Shown: positions 27,846-36,881 of the stretch, piece by piece
Position numbering within the stretch: the stretch's first letter is position 1
How the letters are laid out: each line of letters starts with the position of its first letter
Assembly (NCBI RefSeq): GCF_003952725.1
Contig: NZ_CP032509.1
Location: 3,062,001-3,126,000, forward strand
Reading direction: 5' to 3'
Source of the DNA: Georhizobium profundi
Lineage (GTDB): Bacteria > Pseudomonadota > Alphaproteobacteria > Rhizobiales > Rhizobiaceae
DNA: 64,000 nt
Position numbers and translations under genes: made by a program
Notes under the pieces: model-generated
The model's database searches: none
Told to the model about the DNA's origin: nothing
The model's input: only the letters and a program-made list of their open reading frames with translations

Positions 27846-28451
27846 TCATGCGGCGAACTCCGCCAGCCGTGCGGCGTAGCGCGCCATCTGGTCGATTTCG
27901 AGATTGACGCGGTCGCCCGCCTTGCGCTCGCCCCAGGTTGTCACTTCGAGCGAATGGCGGATGAGAAGCACGTCGAAGCGTGCACCATCAACGCCGTTGA
28001 CGGTGAGCGACGTGCCATCAAGCGCAACGGAGCCCTTACGCGCGATGAACCGGGCCAGTTCGGCAGGTGCTTCCAGCGTAAAGCGGGTCGCCTCGCCTTC
28101 GCTCTTCACGGAGACAATGGTCGCCGTGCCGTCGATGTGGCCGGAAACGAGGTGTCCGCCCAGTTCATCGCCGATCTTGAGAGAGCGTTCCAGGTTGACG
28201 CGCGCGCCGACCGTCCAGTCGCCGATCGTGGTCAGCCGCAGCGCTTCTTCCCAAGCTTCCACTTCAAACCAGCGCTCGTCGCTTGGCGCCGAAAGCGCAG
28301 TCACGGTGAGGCACGGGCCGGAGCAGGCAATCGAGGCGCCGATATCGATGCCGGCAGGATCATAGGACGTGGCGATGCGCAGCTTCAGCCCGTGATCGAG
28401 CTTTTCCGTGGCCAGCACCCGGCCGATATCCGTGACGATCCCGGTGAACAT
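27846..28451 (-). CDS. ribE: Riboflavin synthase alpha chain
   Basis: 201-residue riboflavin synthase made of two homologous lumazine-binding barrels; it dismutates two lumazines to riboflavin. [10 protein letters not shown] opens the first barrel, SIACSGPCLTVTAL lies near residue 46 and GHIDGTATIV near 105, and the second repeat shows GTSLTVNGVDGARFDV near 150. ATG at 28451 shares one base with the ribD stop (TGATG), and AAGAGAG lies before it, so the Met six codons upstream is not needed. Named ribC in some rhizobial genomes. Confidence 0.96.
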   Translation of the reverse strand: MFTGIVTDIGRVLATEKLDHGLKLRIATSYDPAGIDIGASIACSGPCLTVTALSAPSDERWFEVEAWEEALRLTTIGDWTVGARVNLERSLKIGDELGGHLVSGHIDGTATIVSVKSEGEATRFTLEAPAELARFIARKGSVALDGTSLTVNGVDGARFDVLLIRHSLEVTTWGERKAGDRVNLEIDQMARYAARLAEFAA

Positions 28452-29575
28452 CAGCGCTCTCTTTTCCATTCTTCGAACCGATCGCTGCCATAAAGCATCG
28501 TCCGGCCCGGTGAAAAGCCTTCGAGCACGGTGGCGGACGTGAACGGAGCGTCAATGCCGTCATCACCGACCGTCACGGTGCTGGTGAAAAGCGCGATCCG
28601 ATCGACAAGATCGTCGCGGATGAACGACGCTGCAACCGAAGCGCCGCCTTCGACGAGCAGGGTGTAGATGCCGCGTGCGCCGAGATCGTCCAGAAGTTCC
28701 GGCAAGGCGATGCGGCCATTGTGGCGGGCGCAAGCGACGATCTCGACGCCGGCGCTTTCCAGCGCGCGGCGAGCCTTGTCGTCCTCGCTGGTCGTGGCGA
28801 CCCAGAGCGGCACGTCGCGCGCGGTTTTCACAAGCTGGCTGTCGCGCGGCAGGCGCAGATGATCGTCAAGGACGATGCGGATCGGCGACCGGCGCTCCAG
28901 CCCGGGCAAGCGGCATGTCAGCGCCGGATCATCCTCGAGTACGGTGTTGATCCCGACAAGAATCGCATCGCTTTCGGCGCGCATCAGATGGGACTGCGCG
29001 CGCGACACGTCTCCGGAGATCGCGACCTGCCCTGCCCCGGCCCGGCCGATCTTGCCGTCTGCCGAAACTGCCGCTTTCAGAGTCACATGCGGCCGGCTGC
29101 TCGTGCGCTGCATGAGATAGCCGGCCAGCGCGTGCTCGGAGGCCTTCGCCAACACACCGGGCACGGTTTCGATGCCGGCGGCGCACAGGATCTCGAAGCC
29201 CTTGCCGGATACGCGGTGGTCCGGATCCATCGTCGCGGCCACCAAGCGCCTGATGCCGGACCGGGCCAGCGCCTCGGCGCAAGGTGGTGTTCGGCCGTGA
29301 TGGGCGCAGGGTTCCAGCGTGACATAAGCGGTCGCGCCACGGGCGCGTTCGCCGGCTTCTGCCAACGCCTCGGCTTCGGCGTGGGGCCTGCCGCCAAGCG
29401 CGGTCACCCCGCGCCCGACGATGACCGGGCCGTGACCGGTGTCGGCAACGATCAGGGTCGCGACGGAGGGATTGGAGCCGGTCAGGCCTGAGTGGCGCAG
29501 CGACAGCCGGATCGCGGCTGCCATGAAGCGGCGATCGTCGGCCGTCACCGCGGCGCCTTCAGCGCGGTCAGTCAT
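28451..29575 (-). CDS. ribD: Bifunctional riboflavin deaminase/reductase RibD
   Basis: 374-residue fusion of an N-terminal zinc deaminase and a C-terminal reductase, the second and third steps of riboflavin synthesis from GTP. The zinc site reads HAEAEAL near residue 55 and [15 protein letters not shown] near 83; the reductase starts at [18 protein letters not shown] near 150 and ends with the [15 protein letters not shown] stretch. ATG at 29575 overlaps the nrdR end by eight bases, and MTDRAEGA is a likely N terminus; a Met seven codons upstream is an alternative. Confidence 0.95.
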   Translation of the reverse strand: MTDRAEGAAVTADDRRFMAAAIRLSLRHSGLTGSNPSVATLIVADTGHGPVIVGRGVTALGGRPHAEAEALAEAGERARGATAYVTLEPCAHHGRTPPCAEALARSGIRRLVAATMDPDHRVSGKGFEILCAAGIETVPGVLAKASEHALAGYLMQRTSSRPHVTLKAAVSADGKIGRAGAGQVAISGDVSRAQSHLMRAESDAILVGINTVLEDDPALTCRLPGLERRSPIRIVLDDHLRLPRDSQLVKTARDVPLWVATTSEDDKARRALESAGVEIVACARHNGRIALPELLDDLGARGIYTLLVEGGASVAASFIRDDLVDRIALFTSTVTVGDDGIDAPFTSATVLEGFSPGRTMLYGSDRFEEWKRER

Positions 29576-30050
29576 TCGCAGCGGTGGTGTCCGCATTGAT
29601 GCGGGCGGTCAGTTCGTTGATAACGTTCTCAAAGTCTTCGGGGCCTGAAAAGTCGCGATAGACCGAGGCATAGCGGACAAAGCCGACGTCATCGAGCGCC
29701 TTCAGCGCCTCGATGACGAGAAGCCCGATCTGCTCGGACTGGATGTCCTGTTCGCCGGAGCTTTCCAAACGCCTGACGATGGCCGAGACGGCGCGCTCGA
29801 TCCGGTCACGCTCCACCGGCCGCTTGCGCAGCGCGATCTCGAAGGAGCGCATCAGCTTGTCGCGGTCGAAGGGCACGCGCCGGCCGGTCTTCTTGATGAC
29901 CGTCAGTTCACGCAGCTGTACCCGCTCGAAGGTCGTGAAGCGGCCCCCGCAATCCGGGCACACGCGACGGCGGCGGATGGCTGCACCATCCTCCGCCGGA
30001 CGCGAATCCTTGACCTGACTGTCTTCCGACGAGCAGTAGGGGCAGCGCAT
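29568..30050 (-). CDS. nrdR: Transcriptional repressor NrdR
   Basis: 160-residue repressor of ribonucleotide reductase genes. The N-terminal zinc ribbon has C3/C6 and C31/C34 (CPYC and CPDC), followed by an ATP-cone from about residue 50 ([24 protein letters not shown]) that senses ATP/dATP. It is placed between glyA and ribD, the usual rhizobial order. No NrdR box was recognised in this window. Confidence 0.97.
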   Translation of the reverse strand: MRCPYCSSEDSQVKDSRPAEDGAAIRRRRVCPDCGGRFTTFERVQLRELTVIKKTGRRVPFDRDKLMRSFEIALRKRPVERDRIERAVSAIVRRLESSGEQDIQSEQIGLLVIEALKALDDVGFVRYASVYRDFSGPEDFENVINELTARINADTTAAND

Positions 30051-30058
30051 CAGGCCGG

Positions 30059-31378
30059 TCAGCCGAGATGCGGATAGATCGGGAAGCGATCCGTGAGCGC
30101 GATCACCTTGGCCTTCACGGCTTCCTCGACCTTGGCATTGCCCTCTTCCGAGTTGGCTGCCTTCAGTCCGTCGAGCACTTCGACGATCAGGCGGCCGATT
30201 TCGCGGAACTCATCCTTGCCGAAACCGCGGGTGGTGCCGGCTGGCGTGCCGAGGCGAACGCCGGACGTGACCATCGGCTTTTCCGGATCGTCCGGTACAC
30301 CGTTCTTGTTGCAGGTGATGTAGGCGCGGCCGAGCGCAGCTTCGGAAGCCTTGCCCGTGAGGTTCTTCGGACGCAGGTCGACAAGCATCAGGTGCGTATC
30401 GGTGCCGCCGGACACGATCTGCAGGCCACCTTCGACCAGCGTTTCGGCGAGAACATTGGCGTTTTCTACGACCTGCGCCGTATAGTTGCGGAATTCAGGC
30501 GTCAGCGCCTCGCCGAATGCCACTGCCTTGCCGGCGATGACATGCATCAGCGGGCCGCCCTGGAGACCGGGGAAAACAGCCGAATTGATCTTCTTGGCGA
30601 TCGCCTCGTCATTGGTGAGGACGATGCCACCGCGCGGACCGCGCAGCGTCTTGTGGGTCGTGGATGTCGCCACATGGGCATGCGGGAACGGGCTTGGATG
30701 CTGGCCACCGGCAACGAGACCGGCGAAATGCGCCATGTCGACCCAGAGATAGGCACCCACTTCGTCGGCGATCTTGCGGAAACGGGCGAAATCGATCTGG
30801 CGCGAATAGGCCGAACCGCCAGCCACGATGATCGCCGGCTTGTGTTCGCGGGCCAGTTCCTCGACCTGATCGTAGTCGAGCAGGCCGGTGGACGAGACCA
30901 CACCGTACTGAACGGCATTGAACCACTTGCCGGAAAGGTTGGGCTTGGCGCCATGGGTCAAGTGACCGCCGGCATCGAGGCTCATGCCGAGAATGGTGTC
31001 GCCGGGCTTCGACAGGGCGAGAAGCACCGCCTGGTTCGCCTGGCTGCCGGAATTCGGCTGCACGTTGGCGAAGCCGCAACCGAAGAGTTTGGTCACACGC
31101 TCGATAGCAAGCTCTTCGGCGATATCGACGAACTGGCAGCCGCCATAATAGCGCTTTCCCGGATAGCCTTCGGCATATTTGTTCGTCATCACCGAGCCCT
31201 GGGCTTCCAGGACGGCGCGCGAGACGATGTTCTCGGATGCGATCAGTTCGATTTCGTGACGCTGGCGCTCCAGCTCCTTGCCGATCGCGCCGAAAATCTC
31301 GGCATCGGCTTCAGCAAGCGAGCGATTGAAGAAAGCGTCGGCGAAACGCTTGGCGGAAGCCTGGGATGCAGTGGACAT
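30059..31378 (-). CDS. glyA: Serine hydroxymethyltransferase
   Basis: 439-residue PLP enzyme that converts serine and tetrahydrofolate to glycine and methylene-tetrahydrofolate. The Schiff-base Lys lies in [14 protein letters not shown] near residue 240; [16 protein letters not shown] near 66 and [16 protein letters not shown] stretch near 130 are conserved. It begins the operon glyA-nrdR-ribD-ribE-ribH-nusB-MFS, linking one-carbon metabolism, nucleotide reduction and flavin synthesis. The ribosome binding site is AAAGGA about ten bases before ATG 31378. Confidence 0.98.
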   Translation of the reverse strand: MSTASQASAKRFADAFFNRSLAEADAEIFGAIGKELERQRHEIELIASENIVSRAVLEAQGSVMTNKYAEGYPGKRYYGGCQFVDIAEELAIERVTKLFGCGFANVQPNSGSQANQAVLLALSKPGDTILGMSLDAGGHLTHGAKPNLSGKWFNAVQYGVVSSTGLLDYDQVEELAREHKPAIIVAGGSAYSRQIDFARFRKIADEVGAYLWVDMAHFAGLVAGGQHPSPFPHAHVATSTTHKTLRGPRGGIVLTNDEAIAKKINSAVFPGLQGGPLMHVIAGKAVAFGEALTPEFRNYTAQVVENANVLAETLVEGGLQIVSGGTDTHLMLVDLRPKNLTGKASEAALGRAYITCNKNGVPDDPEKPMVTSGVRLGTPAGTTRGFGKDEFREIGRLIVEVLDGLKAANSEEGNAKVEEAVKAKVIALTDRFPIYPHLG

Positions 31379-31487
31379 GGGCCCTGAAGTCCTTTCGCTC
31401 TTGACGTGGCGCCCTCTTAAACCCGGCAGGCAGCGAGAGCAATATGAACCACCTGAACTGCGGCACTTTCGCAGTGGCTGCGGCCGA

Positions 31488-32375
31488 TCAGGCAGCCAGA
31501 TGCGGGTGCTGCCCGCGACGATAGGCGGAGCGGAACTCCCGCGGAGTCATTTCACGGCGCGCTTTGAAGATGCGATTGAACAGCGCGAGGTTGCGATAGC
31601 CGACCTCGTCGGCGATCACATGAATTGGCCGATCGGTGTCGATCAGCAGCGAACACGCGTGCCCAATGCGCAGCTGCGTCAGATATTCCAGCGGCGTCAG
31701 GCGCGTCTGGCGCCGGAACATGCGGTGAAGCGCCGATTCGCTGAGGCAGGCGATCTCGGCAAGTTCGGCAATGGCGATCGGCTCGCGATGGTTGGCATGA
31801 AGATGCTCCAGCACCTTGTCGATGCGCGGACGATCGGCTTCGGAGGTGGTGGCGAGCGCGCGGCCGGGACTTGCCAACAGGCTGCGGTGCTCGTCGCGTG
31901 TCAACCGCGCAAAGACCGAGAGCAGGCGCACGAGCCGCTCGTCGGCCGGCAGATCCACCAGCGCTTCGAGATCCGGCCTGACCGCGGCAGCAATCTCCGG
32001 TGAAAAGCAGACCGCACGGTCAGCTTCGCTCAGCAGATGGCGCAACGACGCCATTTCAGTGAAGAGGGCCGTCAGCGAGCCTGCCCAAGTCTCGGTGAAC
32101 TGGATGACGAGTGCGCGATGGGGCCCGGCGTCGTTGATCTTATCGCTCGATGCCCAGCTATGCGCCAGTCCCGGTCCGAGCAGAACGAGATCACCATCGT
32201 CATAGGCGCCGATGTGATCGCCGACATAGCGGTGACCGCGACTGTTCAGCGTCAGGGTCAGCTCGTATTCGGGATGATGATGCCATTCGAAAGGGATACC
32301 GTCCGGCAGGACGCGATCGAGAAAGGCCCAGGATGCGCCATCGGACTGGCGGATCTTTTCCAGAAACGGCCTCAT
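31488..32375 (-). CDS. AraC-family transcriptional regulator
   Basis: 295-residue regulator with an N-terminal cupin-type ligand domain ([19 protein letters not shown] near residue 28) and a C-terminal double helix-turn-helix from about 185 ([43 protein letters not shown], then [25 protein letters not shown]). It is transcribed away from the dioxygenase-like gene across 126 bases, an arrangement that usually means the regulator controls its neighbour. The ligand may be the dioxygenase substrate; neither is known. Confidence 0.9.
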   Translation of the reverse strand: MRPFLEKIRQSDGASWAFLDRVLPDGIPFEWHHHPEYELTLTLNSRGHRYVGDHIGAYDDGDLVLLGPGLAHSWASSDKINDAGPHRALVIQFTETWAGSLTALFTEMASLRHLLSEADRAVCFSPEIAAAVRPDLEALVDLPADERLVRLLSVFARLTRDEHRSLLASPGRALATTSEADRPRIDKVLEHLHANHREPIAIAELAEIACLSESALHRMFRRQTRLTPLEYLTQLRIGHACSLLIDTDRPIHVIADEVGYRNLALFNRIFKARREMTPREFRSAYRRGQHPHLAA

Positions 32376-32411
32376 AAACGCGCCCTCCTCTCACGCGACG
32401 CCAGTATCCTA

Positions 32412-32427
32412 CCAGAATCTGCCAGAA
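32412..32427. promoter_or_regulatory. Candidate AraC-type operator (10-base-phased direct repeat)
   Basis: CCAGAA occurs at 32412-32417 and 32422-32427, start to start exactly ten bases, in the gap between the divergent AraC regulator and dioxygenase-like gene. Phased direct repeats are the usual form of AraC-family sites. No binding data. Confidence 0.4.
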
Positions 32428-32501
32428 CACGACAACATGCGTTTGATGGAGCGCGTAATCTCTCGTCATCATTGTCATGTTGACCCGATGGGAGGGAGAC
32501 C

Positions 32502-33473
32502 ATGTACCAAGCAGCCCTGAAGCAGCCGGTCGTCGAGGAAGAAGACGGCCACGGCGACCACCCCCAGGCCATGGGTGTCACCACCCAGCTCAAGGACATC
32601 GAAAAAACCTTGCCGCTGCGCGTCCTGTCCGAGGACGACTGGAAGCATTGGACGACGCGTGGCTACGTCATCGTGCGCGGCGCCGTTCCCAAGGAACAGT
32701 GCGATGCCGTCATCGATATGCTGTGGGACTTTCAGGAGATGGATCGTCACGACCCGTCGACCTGGTACAAGCCGCAGCTGCGCGAATACAAGATGAAGGA
32801 ACTGAACAACGCGGGCATGGTGGAAGTCTATAACCACCAGACGCTCTGGGATAACCGCCAGACCCAGCGCGTCTACGATGCCTTCGTCGACATCTGGGAC
32901 CGCGAAAACCTCTGGGTCGCCATCGACCGCGCCAACCTCAATCCCCCGAACAAGGCAGCGCGTGCCGCCCAGCAGGAAAACGGCTTCATCCATTTCGATG
33001 TCGACACGTCGGTGCGGCCGTTCCCGATCAGCGTGCAGGGCGTGCTTTCGCTTGCCAAGCAGGACAAGGAAACGGGTGGCTTCCAGTGCGTTCCCGACCT
33101 CTTTGCCGAGCTTGAAGAGTGGTGCGATCGCCAGCCGGAGGACCGCAATCCTTTTAAGCCCGACACCACCGGCTACGATATCGTCAATATCGACATGGAA
33201 CCGGGCGACCTGTTGATCTTCAACTCGCTGCTGGCTCACGGCGTGCGGCCGAACCGCTCGGAGAATCGCGTTCGGATGGCGCAGTACATCTCCATGTTCC
33301 CCGGCGATTTCGACAACACCCGCGTGCGCGACGAGCGGATCCGGCTTTGGCAGGAGCGCGAAGCACCGAATGGCAATCCCTTCCCCGGCGACCCGCGCGA
33401 GTTGGAGAAGCAGAACCCTGTCGCCGAGCTCAATCCGCTCGGCCGCAAGCTGCTCGGCCTCGATCGCTGGTAA
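32502..33473 (+). CDS. Phytanoyl-CoA dioxygenase (PhyH) family protein
   Basis: 323-residue Fe(II)/2-oxoglutarate oxygenase-like protein. The iron triad is consistent with H164 and D166 in FIHFDVDTS and H246 in LLAHGVRPN, followed by an Arg in SENRVR that would bind 2-oxoglutarate. The N-terminal part carries the PhyH start ARGYVIVRGAVP-like stretch (TTRGYVIVRGAVP near 51). Members hydroxylate very different small molecules, so the substrate is open; the AraC neighbour suggests an inducible catabolic or modification step. A strong GGGAGGGAG ribosome binding site precedes ATG 32502. A terminator follows, so it is monocistronic. Confidence 0.85.
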   Translation: MYQAALKQPVVEEEDGHGDHPQAMGVTTQLKDIEKTLPLRVLSEDDWKHWTTRGYVIVRGAVPKEQCDAVIDMLWDFQEMDRHDPSTWYKPQLREYKMKELNNAGMVEVYNHQTLWDNRQTQRVYDAFVDIWDRENLWVAIDRANLNPPNKAARAAQQENGFIHFDVDTSVRPFPISVQGVLSLAKQDKETGGFQCVPDLFAELEEWCDRQPEDRNPFKPDTTGYDIVNIDMEPGDLLIFNSLLAHGVRPNRSENRVRMAQYISMFPGDFDNTRVRDERIRLWQEREAPNGNPFPGDPRELEKQNPVAELNPLGRKLLGLDRW

Positions 33474-33498
33474 GTCTCAAACGGCTTGAATCTTTGAG

Positions 33499-33527
33499 GG
33501 GCGTCCGCTGATGCGGGCGCCCTTTTC
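33499..33527 (+). terminator. Rho-independent terminator after PhyH-like gene
   Basis: GGGCGTCCGC and GCGGGCGCCC form a 10-base stem (one wobble) with a TGAT loop, followed by TTTT. Confidence 0.85.
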
Positions 33528-33672
33528 GTTTCGGCGGCGCTCGCCTTCAGTAACACTTCATTATCCATGAGCGGCGTGATCTTGGGGGATGGCGCCGCAC
33601 GGCCGTTGAGATGAGGAACGGTCTCCCGATGATGCTTGTTGGGTGTGTGGACAGCAGATCGGTAGGAGATTC

Positions 33673-33906
33673 TTGAATGACAAAACGTGCATCCGACTTC
33701 GCGGAACGTGCTTCCTCAAATCCACACTGCTTGGCGCGCTCGCGTTGACGATCGCGATGGGCATTGGGCTCGTCGTGGAGTCCTTCACGCCATCAGCGCA
33801 AGCACTCGACCGATACGAATCATTGGTCACCTGCACCCTCGTTTTGAAGGATGGGCGCTTCGCCGCAGCCAAGCCCTGTGCTGCCCAATCAGATGAAGGC
33901 TCGTAG
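33673..33906 (+). CDS. Small exported protein of unknown function
   Basis: Possible 77-residue protein starting at TTG 33673, with AGGAG (33664-33668) four bases before it. A basic N terminus (LRGTCFLKS) is followed by a hydrophobic stretch (TLLGALALTIAMGIGLVV) and a likely signal-peptidase site after FTPSAQA, leaving a short mature domain of about 35 residues with two Cys (TCTLVL and KPCAAQ). I do not recognise a family. The signal peptide and ribosome binding site support a real gene, but the TTG start and short length leave doubt. Confidence 0.5.
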   Translation: MNDKTCIRLRGTCFLKSTLLGALALTIAMGIGLVVESFTPSAQALDRYESLVTCTLVLKDGRFAAAKPCAAQSDEGS

Positions 33907-33921
33907 TCTCGGTGTTACACG

Positions 33922-33956
33922 CGCATAAAACAAAATGGCCGCCTTTCGGCGGCCAT
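33922..33956 (-). terminator. Terminator of the L,D-transpeptidase gene
   Basis: ATGGCCGCC and GGCGGCCAT (33935-33956) form a 9-base stem with a 4-base loop. On the minus strand it is followed by TTTTGTTTTA, a fair T tract. Confidence 0.85.
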
Positions 33957-33982
33957 CAGAAGTCGACGGTTGATCAGGAAGA

Positions 33983-35254
33983 TCAGCCTTCCTGCATCGC
34001 CAATTCCGGCGCGCCATCGCGTTTGTAGATATCGTCGCGGAACTGAACCACGCGGTCGGACGTCGCCCAGGCCGTGATGTAGGTGAAGTAAACAGGCACC
34101 GGATTGTTGACTGCGATCGGGTTGACCTGACGGGTCGCAATCACCTGTTCCATCCGCTGGCGGTTCCAGCCCGGCGTGTCGCGCAGGATCCAGAGCGACA
34201 GGTCGCGCACATTCTGCACGCGCACACAACCCGACGAATCGAAGCGAACCTCATTGAAGAACAGGTTCTGCTGCGGCGTATCGTGCATATAAACGGCATG
34301 CTCGTTGTGGAAGTTGATCTTGGTCGAGGCCATGGCGTTGATCGCGCCGGGGTCCTGCCGGAACATCAAATTCGGTGCCTGTGCGGCGTTCCAGTCGACG
34401 GAGGATGGCGGCACTTCATTGCCCTGCCCGTCGAACAGACGGATGCTGTTTTCCGTCAGATAGTTCGGGTTCTGCCGCATCAGCGGCATGATGTCCTTCT
34501 CGATGATCGAGCGCGGCGCGGTCCAGGTCGGGTTGAGAATGACCTCGTGGATTTGCGACGTGAGGATCGGCGTCTGGCGATCGATCTTGCCGACGACGGC
34601 CGTGTGACGCGAAGCAACCTGATTGCCTTCGACAGCCTCGATGGCCGCTGCAGGAATATTAACGGCAACGTGGCGCGGGCCGAGATCACCGGCCATCGTC
34701 TGCAAGCGCACGACGTTGGTCTCGAGCTGGCCGAGACGGATGTCGGCCGGCACGTTGAGCGCCTTGAATGTCAGCTCGCCCATGACACCATCCGGCGGCA
34801 GGCCGTGGCGAGCCTGGAAGCGCTTGACTGCTCCATCCACGTAGGAATCGAAAGCCAGAGACATGCCGGCATCCATCGGCAGATCCCCGGAAATCATCAG
34901 GCGCTGGCGAAGCGACTGGACGGCCGGATCGGTTGCGCCGAGTTGCAGGCGGGTTTCCGGCACGAAGGGCCAGCCGCCGTTGCGCACGATGTTCTGATAA
35001 TCGATCAGCGCGAAATTCGTGTTGTTGACCGTTTCCGGGCTCAGCACCGGAACATTCGAGGTCACCTGCTCAACGCCGCGCGTGCCACGGGCATCGAACT
35101 GGTCGTCCCAGTTGCCGCGCCGGGGTGCGTTCAAAATGTTATCGAGAACCGTCTGGGCGCTTGCAGCGCCGGCGAACGCCGTGGCTCCAACCATTGCTGC
35201 ACTCGAGAGAAAAGCCCGTCGGGACAGTCGCTCAGATCCGTTTTTCATCGCCAT
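33983..35254 (-). CDS. L,D-transpeptidase with Tat signal, LdtR-regulon type
   Basis: 423-residue periplasmic enzyme that makes 3-3 peptidoglycan cross-links or links proteins to peptidoglycan. A twin-arginine signal (SRRAFLSS, then hydrophobic stretch to ASAQ) begins at residue 11. A peptidoglycan-binding domain lies near 110-170 (AVKRFQARHGLPPDGVMGELT) and the YkuD catalytic domain follows, with VYMHDTP and the catalytic SSGCVRVQN. In Liberibacter and Sinorhizobium a homologous gene is controlled by the MarR-type regulator LdtR, whose gene lies just upstream here. ATG 35254 and ATG 35248 are both possible starts. Confidence 0.92.
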   Translation of the reverse strand: MAMKNGSERLSRRAFLSSAAMVGATAFAGAASAQTVLDNILNAPRRGNWDDQFDARGTRGVEQVTSNVPVLSPETVNNTNFALIDYQNIVRNGGWPFVPETRLQLGATDPAVQSLRQRLMISGDLPMDAGMSLAFDSYVDGAVKRFQARHGLPPDGVMGELTFKALNVPADIRLGQLETNVVRLQTMAGDLGPRHVAVNIPAAAIEAVEGNQVASRHTAVVGKIDRQTPILTSQIHEVILNPTWTAPRSIIEKDIMPLMRQNPNYLTENSIRLFDGQGNEVPPSSVDWNAAQAPNLMFRQDPGAINAMASTKINFHNEHAVYMHDTPQQNLFFNEVRFDSSGCVRVQNVRDLSLWILRDTPGWNRQRMEQVIATRQVNPIAVNNPVPVYFTYITAWATSDRVVQFRDDIYKRDGAPELAMQEG

Positions 35255-35640
35255 TCAACCACACCATCACATTCGGGACGTTCTTGACGCAAGAGCCCTA
35301 AGGCTAGCACCCGTATAGTTAATGAAACGAAACCCTTAGAACGCCGCCAGCTTGCGGTTGCAATCACAAATTCGCGAGCGTCGGCACTCTGGGATTTCGG
35401 CGAGCTCAGCGGCAGATTGGACCGCCCCGTTTGCCCTCTTCCATGGCGAGAGTTGTCATCGCAATATGGCCAATTCATGGTTCAGGGGTGGCCGGGAACG
35501 GGCTGTAACGAGGCCTGGCGGGATACGATCTGAGCCGTTGCAGGACTGCAACTTGAACGACCTGCGGCCTCCGGTCGCGACAGCAGGGAAGCTGCAGCGA
35601 TCGGAGGCCGGGACCGGAGGTGGTCGAAAGTCAGGTTGCC
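35255..35640. other. 386-base gap between ldtR and the L,D-transpeptidase gene
   Basis: No convincing gene. It contains the near palindrome GTTGCAG-GA-CTGCAAC (35537-35552), a long nested dyad (35565-35610, listed separately) and, near the transpeptidase start, the word AAGGCTAGCA (35300-35309) that recurs upstream of ldtR at 36240-36249. It should hold the transpeptidase promoter on the minus strand and might hold a small RNA. Confidence 0.5.
35565..35610. repeat. Long nested inverted repeat downstream of ldtR
   Basis: CGGCCTCCG (35565-35573) pairs with CGGAGGCCG (35602-35610). Inside, CGC pairs with GCG and CAGC with GCTG around an AGGGAA loop, separated by symmetrical 2-base internal loops. 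Total 16 base pairs in 46 bases. No T tract follows on the minus strand, so it is not a typical terminator of ldtR. Confidence 0.5.
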
Positions 35641-36147
35641 TTAGAGGCGGTAGAGGATTTGGTCGTTCCAGAACCGGTCAAGGCGCTGCATCAGCTTGTT
35701 CATCTTCTCGAAATCGTCGGTGCCGATGCCGCCGACCTGTTCGATCGAGCCGATGTGACGGTCATAGAGTGCGCCGACGACCTTGGCGATCTCGTTGCCC
35801 TTTTCGGTCAGGCTGACCCGGACCGAGCGGCGGTCGATGCGCGAGCGCTGGTGGTTGATGAAGCCGAGATCGACCAGCTTCTTGAGGTTGTAGGAGACGT
35901 TGGAGCCGAGATAGTAGCCGCGCGAGCGAAGCTCGCCTGCGGTCAGTTCAGAATTGCCGATGTTGAAGAGGAGCAGCGCCTGGACGGCGTTGATGTCGCT
36001 CTGTCCCTTGCGGTCGAACTCATCCTTGATGACGTCGAGCAGACGGCGGTGAAGGCGTTCCACCAGCTGGAGCGATTCCAGATAAAGATTGCGAAGAGCA
36101 CCTTCGCGGTTCTGCGTTTCGTTGGACTGCAGCTTTGCCTGTGCCAT
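35641..36147 (-). CDS. ldtR: MarR-family regulator LdtR
   Basis: 168-residue winged-helix regulator matching LdtR of rhizobia and Liberibacter. It begins MAQAKLQSNETQNREGALRN; the wHTH lies near residues 50-110 (AVQALLLFNIGNSELTAGELRSRGYYLGSNVSYNLKKLVDLGFI), with the wing RSRIDRRSVRVSLTEKG. In those species it controls an L,D-transpeptidase gene and stress tolerance, and small aromatic compounds modulate its binding. The predicted target is the next gene downstream. DUF6163 lies upstream on the same strand, a conserved neighbour. Confidence 0.9.
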   Translation of the reverse strand: MAQAKLQSNETQNREGALRNLYLESLQLVERLHRRLLDVIKDEFDRKGQSDINAVQALLLFNIGNSELTAGELRSRGYYLGSNVSYNLKKLVDLGFINHQRSRIDRRSVRVSLTEKGNEIAKVVGALYDRHIGSIEQVGGIGTDDFEKMNKLMQRLDRFWNDQILYRL

Positions 36148-36239
36148 TGTTTTCGAGCCTCTCCGTAATCCCTGTTGGCGGCTGTTGTTTTCTTCCGCCT
36201 TGAGAGAGACCCTATCGAATACCCATAAAATTGGACTTA

Positions 36240-36249
36240 AAGGCTAGCA
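36240..36249. promoter_or_regulatory. AAGGCTAGCA word shared by ldtR and transpeptidase upstream regions
   Basis: The 10-base word lies about 95 bases before the ldtR start and again at 35300-35309, about 50 bases before the transpeptidase start, in the same orientation. It may be a shared operator half or promoter element for the LdtR regulon. Confidence 0.3.
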
Positions 36250-36281
36250 TTAACAGCGCCTTACCGAAGCGCCTCCGTGTG

Positions 36282-36740
36282 TCAGAGTGAATCAACCCTT
36301 ACCGGTCGGCGCGAACGGAGCTTCTCGACATAAAGAACGCCGCGCAAAGCTGCATAGATCGCAATGACGAGGATGTGCAGCGCGGCGACGACAAGGTTCT
36401 GGCCGAAGAGCGATGGGAAGCCGAGATGCATAGCGATCTCGGTAGCCGCGGCGCAGAACCAGATGACCGGCCCCCATGAGACCGGCATCCAGAGTCCGAC
36501 GGCTGCCACCGGAAAGAGAACCGCAAGCGCAGTGGCAGCGACCCGCCAATGGATGGGCATCAGATCAAACCGCCAAAGTTCGCCGCCATAAAGTCCGGAC
36601 AACAGCGCCCAGTAATGCAACGCCGACACCAGCGCGCCGATCGCGACCAGCCGCTGGAAGATGTTGAACAGTCGGAACGTCAGCGTTTCCCTCGGTCGCG
36701 CATCGCTCTCAAGCAGCATCGTCTGATTTCCGTCATTCAT
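36282..36740 (-). CDS. DUF6163 family membrane protein
   Basis: 152-residue inner-membrane protein with about four hydrophobic segments: near residues 27-47, 60-80, 85-105 and 108-130 (LVVAALHILVIAIYAALRGVL). Proteins of this type sit next to ldtR in many Hyphomicrobiales; function unknown. The start is uncertain: Met at 36740 is used, but the frame is open to 36791 and no candidate has a good ribosome binding site. Its 5' region overlaps the probable hemB promoter region on the other strand. Confidence 0.7.
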   Translation of the reverse strand: MNDGNQTMLLESDARPRETLTFRLFNIFQRLVAIGALVSALHYWALLSGLYGGELWRFDLMPIHWRVAATALAVLFPVAAVGLWMPVSWGPVIWFCAAATEIAMHLGFPSLFGQNLVVAALHILVIAIYAALRGVLYVEKLRSRRPVRVDSL

Positions 36741-36881
36741 CGTCGCCCGTGTGTGCCACGCGACTTCGAGACGCTCAAGGCGCAATGCCATGCGGGTAGT
36801 GGCGCGATTGCGGCTGTGCTATGCCCGGCCAGCCGCAGCGTCCGCTGCCAGAAGCTCAAGAAACGCATCCAGGAGCCGGCC

